Assembly: GCA_036265535.1 (NCBI GenBank) | Contig: DATAOV010000122.1 | Location: 1 to 31,670, forward strand | DNA: 31,670 nt | DNA from: AC-32 sp036265535 | Lineage (GTDB): Bacteria; Actinomycetota; Thermoleophilia; Gaiellales; Gaiellaceae | Direction: 5' to 3' | In this document: in pieces, positions 24,634 through 31,670 of the stretch | Layout: the number at the start of each line of letters is the position of its first letter | Position numbering within the stretch: the stretch's first letter is position 1 | The notes under the pieces: generated by a model | Seen by the model: only the letters and a program-made list of their open reading frames with translations | Databases searched by the model: none | Told to the model about the DNA's origin: nothing | Made by a program: the position numbers and the translations under genes

Positions 24634-24650
24634 TGCGGAAAAACCGCACG
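24634..24650. promoter_or_regulatory. Shared palindromic motif, site 5 (between uspA and the hydrolase gene)
   Basis: TGCGG-AAAAA-CCGCACG is a perfect five-base inverted repeat with an A-rich spacer, the best copy together with the tdh site. Its centre is 64 bases from the uspA start (24577) and 91 from the hydrolase start (24732), so it could serve either or both. Confidence 0.55.
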
Positions 24651-24731
24651 ACGCCGTGCGCGGAGCCGCGCTGCGTCTGTAGCCTCCGACACTCGAACGA
24701 GGGCTGTGGCCTCGACCACCAGGGAGGCGCG

Positions 24732-25556
24732 ATGAACTCGACTGCCGCAACGCCGACGACGGTCGTCCTGATCCACGGAATGTGGATGACGCCGCTCAGC
24801 TGGGAGCACTGGGCGAGCCGCTACGCCGATCGCGGGTACCAGGTCCTCGCGCCCGCCTGGCCCGGCCTGGAGGCCGAGCCCGAGCGGCTGCGCAAGGATC
24901 CCTCGCCGCTCAGAAACCTCAGCATCACGGACGTCGTCGACCACTACGACGCCATCATTCGCGGCCTCGATCAGCCGCCGATCATCATCGGCCACTCCTT
25001 CGGCGGTCTCTTCGCCCAGCTCGTGCTCGATCGCGGCCTCGGGGCGGCAGGCGTCGCCCTCGGGACGGGTGCGCCCAAGGGCGTCCTGAGGCTGCCCCTC
25101 TCGACGATCAGGGCGGCCTGGCCCGCCTTGGGGAACCCCACGAACCTGAGGAAGGAAACTCCCCTCACGCTCGAGCAGTTCCACTGGTGCTTCACGAACT
25201 CCCTCGGCCGACAGGCGTCGGACGCCGTCTACGAGCGCTACTACATCCCGGGGTCGGCGCGCCCCTTCTTCCAGGCCGGGTATGCCAACTTCAATCCCAA
25301 CGCCGTCACGAAGGTCGACTATCGAAACCCGAGGCGGCCGCCGCTGCTGCTCATCACCGGCGCGGAGGACCGCATCAGCCCGCCGTCGGTCAACAGGGCA
25401 AATCTGAAGAAGCAGCGGCACGCGCCGTCGGCGACGGAGTACCGGGAGTTCGCCGGCCGCTGCCACTATCCGGGCCAGGACGGCTGGGAAGAAGTCGCCG
25501 ACCTCGCCCTGTCGTGGACTGCCGAGCACGCCGAATCGTTGACAGCCCGCGCGTGA
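24732..25556 (+). CDS. Alpha/beta hydrolase
   Basis: This 274-residue protein has the classical fold: oxyanion-loop VVLIHGMWM (about 11-19), the nucleophile elbow GHSFGG with Ser89, a lid-like helical region (about 115-195), the acid residue in LITGAEDRIS (Asp about 218) and a catalytic His near 246 (GRCHYPG). The substrate cannot be read from sequence; esters, lactones or haloalkanes are common in the family. AGGGAGG at 24721-24727 supports the ATG. The stop overlaps the next gene's GTG by four bases. It diverges from uspA with the shared motif in between, so stress-linked expression is possible. Confidence 0.92.
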   Translation: MNSTAATPTTVVLIHGMWMTPLSWEHWASRYADRGYQVLAPAWPGLEAEPERLRKDPSPLRNLSITDVVDHYDAIIRGLDQPPIIIGHSFGGLFAQLVLDRGLGAAGVALGTGAPKGVLRLPLSTIRAAWPALGNPTNLRKETPLTLEQFHWCFTNSLGRQASDAVYERYYIPGSARPFFQAGYANFNPNAVTKVDYRNPRRPPLLLITGAEDRISPPSVNRANLKKQRHAPSATEYREFAGRCHYPGQDGWEEVADLALSWTAEHAESLTARA

Positions 25557-26362
25557 CCGGCGTGCGGATCACGCACATCGGCGGCCCGACGGTGCTGATC
25601 GAGCTCGGCGGCTGGCGGCTCCTGACGGATCCGACGTTCGATCCGCCGGGGCAGAAGTATGCGTTCGGCTGGGGTACGGGCTCGGTCAAGCTCGTCGGCC
25701 CCGCGATCGCGCCCTCGGCGCTCGGCCCGATCGATGCCGTCCTCCTCAGCCACGACCACCATGGCGACAACCTCGACCACGCCGGACGGGCGTTGCTGCC
25801 TGCGGCACAGGTCGTCGTGACCACGGCTCCGGGAGCGAAGCGGCTGGGCGGGGAGGTTCGCGGGCTGTCCCCGTGGTCGACCACGCGGCTCGAGGCCCCG
25901 GGCAAGCCCACGATCGAAGTCACTGCCACGCCGTGCCGCCATGGCCCTCCGCTCAGCCGTCCTCTCGCCGGCGACGTTGTCGGCTTCGCGCTGTCCTGGG
26001 ACGAACAGGAGCACGGAGTGCTGTGGATCTCCGGCGACACCGTCCTCTACGACGGCGTGCGCCAGGTTGCCGACCGCTTGCGCGTCGACACCGCCCTTCT
26101 GCACCTCGGAGGCGTCCGCTTCCCGGTCACGGGCCCCGTGCGCTACTCGATGACCGCCCGGGACGCCGTCGAGCTCTGCCGTCTCGTCCGGCCGCGCACG
26201 GCCATCCCGATTCACTACGAGGGTTGGAAGCACTTCCAGGAGGGCCGAGAGGAGATCGAGAGCGAGTTCGCACGCGCTCCGGAGGACATCCGGCGGCGCA
26301 TCCGCTGGCTCCCGATCGGCGTCGAGGTCGATCTCGCCTCGTCGGCGGCGTCGCGCGCGTAG
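25553..26362 (+). CDS. UlaG-like metallo-beta-lactamase-fold hydrolase
   Basis: The 269-residue product starts with GTG in a GTGA overlap with the hydrolase gene. It opens VRITHIGGPTVLIELGGWRLLTDPTFD, typical of UlaG/YtnP-like proteins. The metal-binding signature is SHDHHGDNLDH (H-x-H-x-D-x-L-D-H), followed by TPCRHGPP, the GDTVLY metal ligand and a C-terminal IPIHYEGWKHF. Known relatives include L-ascorbate-6-phosphate lactonase and phosphodiesterases. The actual substrate is unknown. Translational coupling to an alpha/beta hydrolase suggests two sequential hydrolytic steps or a lactone/ester pathway, which is an inference. Confidence 0.92.
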   Translation: MTGVRITHIGGPTVLIELGGWRLLTDPTFDPPGQKYAFGWGTGSVKLVGPAIAPSALGPIDAVLLSHDHHGDNLDHAGRALLPAAQVVVTTAPGAKRLGGEVRGLSPWSTTRLEAPGKPTIEVTATPCRHGPPLSRPLAGDVVGFALSWDEQEHGVLWISGDTVLYDGVRQVADRLRVDTALLHLGGVRFPVTGPVRYSMTARDAVELCRLVRPRTAIPIHYEGWKHFQEGREEIESEFARAPEDIRRRIRWLPIGVEVDLASSAASRA

Positions 26363-26368
26363 CGCGAC

Positions 26369-27187
26369 TCAGTCCTGGTCGTCGGCCAGCGAGATCTCGC
26401 GCTGCGCGCGGACGAACGGGTCGGCATGGCGAGCGGAGATCTCCTCCGGCCAGTCACGGGGATAGTCACCGAGGCTCCGGCCCTCGCCGCCCGGGATTCG
26501 GAGCTCTACGTCGATTCGGCCGTTCTCGACGCGAACGAGGTTGTACGCCGGATGCGGGAAGCCGCGCGTTCGTTGCGTAGAGACAGTGCCGGAGTGGACG
26601 AGCAGCATCCCACCGACCGGCCAGACGTACGGCACGTGGCGGTGGCCGGCGAGAACGAGGTCGACCCGGCACTGACGCAGGAGCGAGAGCACGTCGCCGG
26701 CGTCGAGCACCTGGTTGCGCTCGCGCCCGGTGCCGGGGATCGGCATCAGGTGGTGGTGGCAGACGAACACGCGAAGATCTGCCTCGCCCGCGAACCCCTC
26801 TTCGACCCAGCCGTAGTGCTCCCGGCCGATCTCGCCCTCGTCGAGGTCGGGCTTCGAGGAGTCGACGGCCACGAGCGCGACCTCCAGCTGTTGCAGCTCG
26901 AGCCGAAGCCGCGTGTCGCGGGGGCCGAAGGTGTCCTCGAAGCGCAGGTATCCGACGTTGCGCGCGTCGTGATTGCCCGGGACGGCCACGACATGCTCGC
27001 AGGCGATCTTCCCCAGCTCCTGCAACGCAATCGGGTACTGGTCCGGATAGCCGTCGTCGGTGAGGTCGCCCGCGATCACGACGAGATCGGGCTCCTGGGT
27101 GTTGATCTCCTCGATCGCCCTGCGCAGCAGGTCCTCGCGGTACCGGCCGCCTCCGACATGCACATCCGAGATCTGCGCGATCAGCAC
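26369..27187 (-). CDS. Calcineurin-like metallophosphoesterase (CpdA-like)
   Basis: This 272-residue protein has the di-metal phosphoesterase motifs in order: AQISDVHVGG (Asp8, His10), IAGDLTDDG (Asp41), GNHDAR (about 71-76), VCHHHLMP (His about 147) and LAGHRHVPY (about 180-188). Overall it resembles 3',5'-cyclic-AMP phosphodiesterase CpdA, but related enzymes cleave other phosphoesters. The start is GTG at 27187, giving MLIAQISD, a usual family start. It lies six bases after the RimK-like gene in the same direction and is probably co-transcribed. It converges with the UlaG-like gene with a six-base gap. Confidence 0.92.
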   Translation of the reverse strand: MLIAQISDVHVGGGRYREDLLRRAIEEINTQEPDLVVIAGDLTDDGYPDQYPIALQELGKIACEHVVAVPGNHDARNVGYLRFEDTFGPRDTRLRLELQQLEVALVAVDSSKPDLDEGEIGREHYGWVEEGFAGEADLRVFVCHHHLMPIPGTGRERNQVLDAGDVLSLLRQCRVDLVLAGHRHVPYVWPVGGMLLVHSGTVSTQRTRGFPHPAYNLVRVENGRIDVELRIPGGEGRSLGDYPRDWPEEISARHADPFVRAQREISLADDQD

Positions 27188-27193
27188 CTACGG

Positions 27194-28066
27194 CTACACG
27201 GCCGCGAGTTCGCCGGGCTGTTCGCCGCTCGGCTCCTGGTACCCCGCGAGCGCCGTCATCGCATCAGCGTAGACGTCGCGGCCGACGAACGAGTAGATCG
27301 GCCGAAAATCGACGGCTGCGTTCAGCTCGATGACGCAGAACCCTCCCGGCCCGGTCGGTAGCAGGTCGACACCGACGAGATCGAGACCCGAGGCGACGGC
27401 GGCCGCGCGGGCGAGCGTCACCGCCACCGGCGGAGGGACGACGCGCCCGATCGAGGCGCCGAGCGCGACGTTCGTCCTCCATTCCCCTGGAGCAGCGGCG
27501 CGCTGGGCGGCGCCGACCACGCCCCCCGCCGCCACGATCAGTCGCAGGTCGTGCCCGAGCGGCGGGATCAGCTCCTGGGCGAGGACGCCCCCCGTCCGGA
27601 ACCAGGGCCGGAAGGAGAGAGCCTCGAGACTCCGCTCGAGCTCGCGTCGGTCGCGGCAGAGCAGGATGTCGCGCCCCCAGCTGCCGAAGCGCGGCTTGAG
27701 CACCGCCGGGTAGTCGAGATCCGGCGGCTCGTCGTAGCGCTCGATCAACCGCGTTCGCGGATGTGGCAGCCCTGCCCGCCGCAGGCTCCGTGCCGTCAGC
27801 AGCTTGTCGTGGGCGCAGAGGGCCGCCGGCGGCGGATTGAGCACCGTCACTCCCGCCTCGAGCAGCCGCTCCAGCGCCCACAGCCCCTCCTCGACGCCGT
27901 CGAGATCGTCACGCACGTCCAACCGACCGAGCACGAGGTCGCCGCGCCCGAGCGAGAGCAGCGCCTCGCGGGGCGACAGCAACTCGACCTGCGCGCCATT
28001 CCAGCCGCGACGCGCAAGGGCGAGATTCGTGGCGCTGGGACGATGAGCGACGATCGCGACACGCAT
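27194..28066 (-). CDS. RimK-like ATP-grasp ligase
   Basis: This 290-residue protein begins MRVAIVAHRPSATN and has the ATP-grasp layout of the RimK/LysX group: a pre-ATP-grasp domain (about 1-85), HDKLLTARSLRRAGLPHPRT (about 94-113), the ATP-binding PAVLKPRFGSWGRDI (about 127-141), AQELIPPLGHDLRLIVAAG with the Arg of the active site, and VIELNAAVDF with a metal-binding Glu and Asn near the end. These enzymes link an amino group to a carboxylate through an acyl-phosphate. RimK adds glutamate to ribosomal S6, and others make peptides or coenzyme tails. The substrate here is unknown. The ribosome binding site is weak. Confidence 0.9.
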   Translation of the reverse strand: MRVAIVAHRPSATNLALARRGWNGAQVELLSPREALLSLGRGDLVLGRLDVRDDLDGVEEGLWALERLLEAGVTVLNPPPAALCAHDKLLTARSLRRAGLPHPRTRLIERYDEPPDLDYPAVLKPRFGSWGRDILLCRDRRELERSLEALSFRPWFRTGGVLAQELIPPLGHDLRLIVAAGGVVGAAQRAAAPGEWRTNVALGASIGRVVPPPVAVTLARAAAVASGLDLVGVDLLPTGPGGFCVIELNAAVDFRPIYSFVGRDVYADAMTALAGYQEPSGEQPGELAAV

Positions 28067-28168
28067 CGCCTCGATACTTTGGCCGGATCGGCCCGTCCCA
28101 TGGGCTTCGGGGCGGTTACGGACGGGTGAAGAAGTGGCGCGTCTCGCCTGCGCGACGAGGCGGCGGCC

Positions 28169-28184
28169 CGACCTCCTGAGGTCG
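28169..28184. promoter_or_regulatory. Perfect palindrome between the RimK-like gene and ppk
   Basis: CGACCTC-CT-GAGGTCG is a seven-base perfect inverted repeat in the 195-base gap between divergent genes. It lies about 78 bases before the ppk start and 103 from the other. It could be an operator for either. It does not look like a known Pho box. A weaker pairing, CCCCA with TGGGG, surrounds the ppk start region. Confidence 0.4.
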
Positions 28185-28261
28185 CGGCCCGGGAGCTGGA
28201 GTTCCGCCAGTCGCCGCCGTGAACCAGAAATCCCAACCTGTTACCCCATTTCCCTGCTTAA

Positions 28262-30382
28262 GTGGGGTTAGATAGCGACTTGGCCACCACGGCGTCGAAA
28301 CAGCGGACCGGTCCAAGCCATGAGGCACTGCTCAACCGAGAGCTCTCCTGGCTGTCGTGGAATGCGCGCGTCCTCGCACTCGCCTCTGACCAGGCCGTGC
28401 CGCTGCTAGAGCGCACGCGCATTTGCTCGTTCTTCTCCAGGAACCTCGATGAGTTCTTCATGGTCCGGGTGGCGGGCCTGCTCGACCAGCTCGAGTCTGG
28501 ACTTGCCGTCACCTCTCCGGACGGACGCACGCCGCACGAGACGCTGCACGAGATCCGCGAGCAAGTGCTCGAGCTCACCGCGCGCCAGGCAAAGCTCTGG
28601 AAGCGGGATCTGTCCGAGGCGCTGGAGGAGGCCGGGATCGTCGTCGGCCAGGTCGGGGACTGCACGAAGGACGAGCTCGAGGAGCTGACCGAGCGCTTCG
28701 GGCGAGAGGTCTTCCCGCTCCTCACGCCGCTCGCGGTCGGCCCCGGCCAGCCGTTCCCATACATCTCGGGGCTCTCGTTGTCATTGGGGATCTTCGTCGG
28801 CGACCCCGACACCGGCGAGGAGCGCTTCGCTCGGGTCAAGGTGCCGGAGCTCCTGCCCCGCTTCATGGCCGTCGGCGACCGTGGGCTCTTCATTCCGCTG
28901 GAGCGGGTGATCAGACATTTCCTCGGCTGGCTCTTCCCGAAGATGGAGATCCTGGAGTGTTGCGCCTTCCGGGTGACGCGCGACGCGGACTTCGAGCTGT
29001 CAGACGAAGCCGACGACCTGCTGATCGCCGTCGAGAGCCAGTTGCGGCGCAGGCGGTTCGGCGATGCCGTGCGGGTCGAGGTCGCCGGATCTGCCTCCAA
29101 GCGTATGCTGGACCGGTTGAAGCGCGGCCTGAGCCTCGGCGACGATCAGGTGTACCTCGTCCAGGGCCCGCTCGACCTCGAGAGCCTCGCCGAGTTCGAT
29201 CAGCTCGACCGACCGGACCTGAAAAGCGAGGCGTGGTTCCCGCTCACCCACCCGCGGTTCGCAGGGTCTAACTCGGCCGACGAGCTCTTCGGGGAGATCC
29301 TGGAGGCGGACGTCGTCGTTCACCATCCGTACCACTCCTTCACGACGAGCTTCGAGGCGTTCGTCACTTCGGCGGCGAACGATCCCGAGACCCTCGGCCT
29401 GAAGACGACGGTGTACCGGACGAGCGACGACTCGCCGCTGGTACCGGCGCTCGTGGAGGCGGCGGAGGCGGGCAAGCAGGCCGTCTGCCTGGTCGAGCTG
29501 AAGGCCCGCTTCGACGAGCACCGCAACATCGAATGGGCGCGCGCCCTCGAGCAGGCGGGGGTTCACGTGGTGCACGGCTTCCCGAGCTGGAAGATCCATG
29601 CGAAGACGACCCTGATCGTGCGGCGCGAAGGCAACGAGCTCCGCCGCTACGCCCACATCGGGACCGGCAACTACCACGCCGCGACCGCCCGGAGCTACGA
29701 GGACTTCGGGCTCTTCACCGCCGACCCGGAGATCACGGCCGATGTCGCCGATCTGTTCAACTTCCTGACCGGCTTCAGCAGGCCGAGGCGCTTCCGGAAG
29801 CTGCTCGTGGCGCCGTTCGACCTGCGCGATCAGCTGGTCGAGAAGATCCGTGCCACCGCTCAGGCCGCCAAGCGCGGCGAGCACGCGCGAATCCGGATCA
29901 AGGTCAACAGCCTCGCCGACGAGGGCGTGATCGACGAGCTCTACGCGGCCGGCCGGCGAGGCGTCGAGATCGAGATCGTCGCGCGCAGCATCTGCACGCT
30001 CCGGCCGGGTGTCGAAGGCCTGAGCGAGAACATCCGCGTGCTCAGCGTCCTCGGGCGCTTCCTCGAGCACAGCCGCATCTTCATCTTCGAGGCCGGCGAG
30101 GAGACGTCGTACTACCTCGGCAGCGCCGACCTGATGCCGCGCAACCTCGACCACCGGATCGAGGCGGTCGTCCCGGTCGAGGATCAACGCGCACGGGAGG
30201 AGCTGAAGCGCTCGTTCGACACGATGGTCTCGTCCAACGTCCACGCGTGGGAGCTCAAGGGCGACGGCAACTGGCAGCGCGTGCGCGCCAAGAAAGGCGA
30301 GCGGCAGCGCGACACGCAGACCCTCCTGATGCGCAGCACGAGGGCCCGGCAACCGCGACGGTCGACGAAGCCCACCTCTTAG
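28262..30382 (+). CDS. ppk: Polyphosphate kinase 1
   Basis: The 706-residue product has all four PPK1 domains. The N domain has NRELSWLSWNARVLALA near residue 27. The head domain runs to about 325. The two C domains carry the active site: KTTVYRTSDDSP, VELKARFDEHRNIEWARALE, the autophosphorylated His near residue 446 in KIHAKTT, then HIGTGNYHAATARSYEDFGLFT, and RSICTLRPGVEGLSENI. It reversibly makes polyphosphate from ATP. The GTG at 28262 has no clear ribosome binding site, and a TTG at 28280 is an alternative, so the exact N-terminus is open. An exopolyphosphatase gene follows 38 bases downstream, giving a make-and-break pair. Confidence 0.96.
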   Translation: MGLDSDLATTASKQRTGPSHEALLNRELSWLSWNARVLALASDQAVPLLERTRICSFFSRNLDEFFMVRVAGLLDQLESGLAVTSPDGRTPHETLHEIREQVLELTARQAKLWKRDLSEALEEAGIVVGQVGDCTKDELEELTERFGREVFPLLTPLAVGPGQPFPYISGLSLSLGIFVGDPDTGEERFARVKVPELLPRFMAVGDRGLFIPLERVIRHFLGWLFPKMEILECCAFRVTRDADFELSDEADDLLIAVESQLRRRRFGDAVRVEVAGSASKRMLDRLKRGLSLGDDQVYLVQGPLDLESLAEFDQLDRPDLKSEAWFPLTHPRFAGSNSADELFGEILEADVVVHHPYHSFTTSFEAFVTSAANDPETLGLKTTVYRTSDDSPLVPALVEAAEAGKQAVCLVELKARFDEHRNIEWARALEQAGVHVVHGFPSWKIHAKTTLIVRREGNELRRYAHIGTGNYHAATARSYEDFGLFTADPEITADVADLFNFLTGFSRPRRFRKLLVAPFDLRDQLVEKIRATAQAAKRGEHARIRIKVNSLADEGVIDELYAAGRRGVEIEIVARSICTLRPGVEGLSENIRVLSVLGRFLEHSRIFIFEAGEETSYYLGSADLMPRNLDHRIEAVVPVEDQRAREELKRSFDTMVSSNVHAWELKGDGNWQRVRAKKGERQRDTQTLLMRSTRARQPRRSTKPTS

Positions 30383-30420
30383 TCCGAAAGGTCGCGAGCT
30401 CGCTCAGGCTGCCGGCCGGC

Positions 30421-31323
30421 GTGAGCAGCAGAATCCCGCGGGTGAGAGTGGCGGTGGTCGATGTCGGCGCCAACACGCTGCGGCTGCTCGTCGCGGAGGC
30501 GAGTACGACCGGTCTGACGCGAATCCGCGAAGAACGGCGGCGCACGTTGCTCGGCGAGGATGTCGAGCGCCTCGGCCGGCTGACCGGCGAGAAGATCGAG
30601 CGCTCAGCGGAGGCTGCGCGCAAGGAGGTACGCCGCGCGCGCAAGCTCGGGGCGAGCGCGATCGAGATCGTCGTCACGTCCCCTTGGCGGAACGCGGACA
30701 ACGGGCGCGACCTGCTTGCCGCGCTCGATGATGCGACGGGACTGCGCGTTTGGGCCCTCAGCGAGGAGGAAGAGGCCGAGCTCGGCTTCGTCGGAGCGCT
30801 GTCTCGGACACGGGGCGAACAGCAGCCCGTCGCCATCTGCGACGTGGGAGGCGGCTCCACACAGGTCGCGATCGGGTCGCGCGAGCGACCCTCGTGGCTG
30901 CGCTCGGTCGAGCTCGGGTCCCTGCGGCTGACCAACCGCTGCCTTCGGAGCGACCCGCCTACGCGGGACGAGTTGGCCGCCGCCCGCACTGAAGTCGCCG
31001 ACGCGCTGGCCCCGCTGACGCCACCGCTGCCGGCCGTCGCCCTCGCGACCGGGGGAACCGCTCGAGCCCTGAGGCGGCTGGGTCTCGAGCGGCTCGAGCA
31101 GGACAGCCTTGCTCGAGCGGTCGAGACGCTCACGGAGCTTCGAACTGCCTCGCGCGCACGCCACGCCAACGTCGACCTTCAGCGCGCCCGCACGCTGCCG
31201 GCCGGCGCGATCATCCTGGCCGGCCTCCAGGCGGTCTTGCAGGTCCCGCTCGGCGTCGCGGACGGAGGGGTCCGCGAGGGCGTCTGCCTCGGCCTGCTCG
31301 AGGCCGAGACCGCGACCGCCTAG
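30421..31323 (+). CDS. Ppx/GppA-family exopolyphosphatase, short form
   Basis: This 300-residue protein has the actin-like phosphatase motifs: VAVVDVGANTLRLLVAEAS (phosphate 1), VTSPWRNADNGRD, SEEEEAELGFVGA with the catalytic Glu region, CDVGGGSTQVAIG (phosphate 2) and ATGGTARAL (adenosine-type loop). It has only the two N-terminal domains, as in the roughly 300-residue actinobacterial Ppx proteins, and lacks the HD-like C-terminal part of E. coli Ppx. It should release phosphate from polyphosphate or act on pppGpp. GTG 30421 is used; GTG 30442 would give the typical MRVAVVDVGANT opening and is equally likely. The stop overlaps the convergent gene's stop by three or four bases. Confidence 0.92.
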   Translation: MSSRIPRVRVAVVDVGANTLRLLVAEASTTGLTRIREERRRTLLGEDVERLGRLTGEKIERSAEAARKEVRRARKLGASAIEIVVTSPWRNADNGRDLLAALDDATGLRVWALSEEEEAELGFVGALSRTRGEQQPVAICDVGGGSTQVAIGSRERPSWLRSVELGSLRLTNRCLRSDPPTRDELAAARTEVADALAPLTPPLPAVALATGGTARALRRLGLERLEQDSLARAVETLTELRTASRARHANVDLQRARTLPAGAIILAGLQAVLQVPLGVADGGVREGVCLGLLEAETATA

Positions 31324-31670
31324 GCGGGCGGCGCCAGATACTCGAGCACGGCCGGCTCGCCGTCCCGAAGCTCGACGACTCGGGTCGCCCCCTTCCGTCC
31401 GGCCTCACCGAAGAGCTCCTGGAGCACGTCGCCGTGGGTGCAGAGCGCCGCGCGGTCGCCGAGCTCGGCCATGAGCGCAAGAGCCTCCTCCCGGGTGGCT
31501 CCCTCCTGTAGCTCGCGCCGCTCCTCGATCGGGAGGCCGCGCTCTGCCGCGAGCGGCTCGAGCGTCTGGATGCAGCGCAGGTGACCGCTCGAGACCAGCC
31601 TGTCGATGGGATAGTCCGCGAGGGTTTCGACGAGCCCCTCCGTCTGGCGCCAGCCCCGGTCGTCGAGCGG
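31320..31670 (-). CDS. SixA-like histidine phosphatase, C-terminal part (runs off the right edge)
   Basis: The 116 visible residues begin inside the protein at PLDDRGWRQTEGLVETLADY. They continue with IDRLVSSGHLRCIQTLEPLA, matching the SSxxxRCxQT element of the histidine phosphatase superfamily. Next come GLPIEERRELQEGATREEAL and ALCTHGDVLQELFGE with the second catalytic His. The RHG/RHA motif would lie just outside the window. In many actinobacteria this domain sits behind a NUDIX domain (MutT1-like) close to ppk, so the full gene may encode such a fusion; that cannot be seen here. There is no start codon in the window for this frame that would make a complete protein. Confidence 0.85.
   Translation of the reverse strand, partial: PLDDRGWRQTEGLVETLADYPIDRLVSSGHLRCIQTLEPLAAERGLPIEERRELQEGATREEALALMAELGDRAALCTHGDVLQELFGEAGRKGATRVVELRDGEPAVLEYLAPPA

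Noticed and set aside
14707..24650. Canonical mycobacterial DosR boxes
   Set aside because: The intergenic regions checked do not contain the GGGACT/AGTCCC dyad; the motif found differs in half-site and spacing.
24162..25529. A 455-residue minus-strand open frame crossing the uspA 5' half and the hydrolase
   Set aside because: It spans a divergent promoter region and two confidently assigned genes in other frames, and its composition is that of a GC-driven shadow.
29000..30352. A 450-residue minus-strand open frame inside ppk
   Set aside because: It is antisense to the catalytic half of polyphosphate kinase and has no recognisable motif.
1..31670. tRNA genes, CRISPR arrays, insertion sequences, replication origins
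   Set aside because: By eye I found no TpsiC-like GTTCGAATC with a paired acceptor stem, no regularly spaced repeats, no transposase and no DnaA-box cluster; a dedicated scan could still reveal something small.

Overview
The window reads as chromosomal DNA from a high-GC Gram-positive bacterium (Actinomycetota). The MmyB-like regulator tail, an MptB-like mannosyltransferase, the dormancy-type stress genes and the ppk-ppx-SixA cluster fit this. The class Thermoleophilia is a guess from overall gene style, not something shown. Coding density is high, with many 4-bp ATGA/GTGA gene overlaps and frequent GTG starts. I saw no tRNA, rRNA, CRISPR array, prophage or intact insertion sequence.

Layout. 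1-559: tail of an MmyB-like regulator running in frame into a small dimeric-barrel protein. 560-1234: gene-free, with two copies of a degenerate intergenic repeat; a third copy lies at 5867-6070. 1235-5844: a NarL-type histidine kinase/response regulator pair and an MMPL transporter. 6148-9224 (minus): a MacB/FtsX-type permease whose partner ATPase has lost its Walker A half. 9587-12055 (minus): NatA/NatB-like ABC exporter operon with a small membrane protein. 12420-14621 (plus): a translationally coupled trio of an FTR1-like membrane protein, a 2-TM protein and a GT-C mannosyltransferase broken by a one-base frameshift. 14798-24577: a stress and amino-acid block holding Hsp20, threonine dehydrogenase-Kbl-AsnA, a decayed tyrosine phenol-lyase/tryptophanase gene, a CBS-pair protein, DUF1918, a YbaK-type deacylase, a Ca2+-type P-ATPase and a tandem UspA protein. 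24732-28066: alpha/beta hydrolase, UlaG-like metallo-beta-lactamase, calcineurin-like phosphoesterase and a RimK-like ATP-grasp ligase. 28262-31670: polyphosphate kinase, exopolyphosphatase and a partial SixA-like phosphatase.

The most interesting signal is in the 14.7-24.7 kb block. Its content (Hsp20, CBS pair, DUF1918, P2-type ATPase next to UspA) repeats the protein families of the mycobacterial DosR dormancy regulon. The intergenic regions in front of these genes share a palindromic motif, roughly TGCGG-N5-CCGCA, about 60-90 nt upstream of the start codons, at five places: before hsp20, before tdh, before the dead lyase gene, between the CBS and DUF1918 genes, and between uspA and the hydrolase. 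I saw no canonical DosR box. This looks like a candidate stress or dormancy regulon with its own operator.

Several genes are decaying: the truncated ABC ATPase, the lyase gene with at least two deletions and two frameshifts, the frameshifted mannosyltransferase, and a possible LysR-like tail near 9.4 kb.
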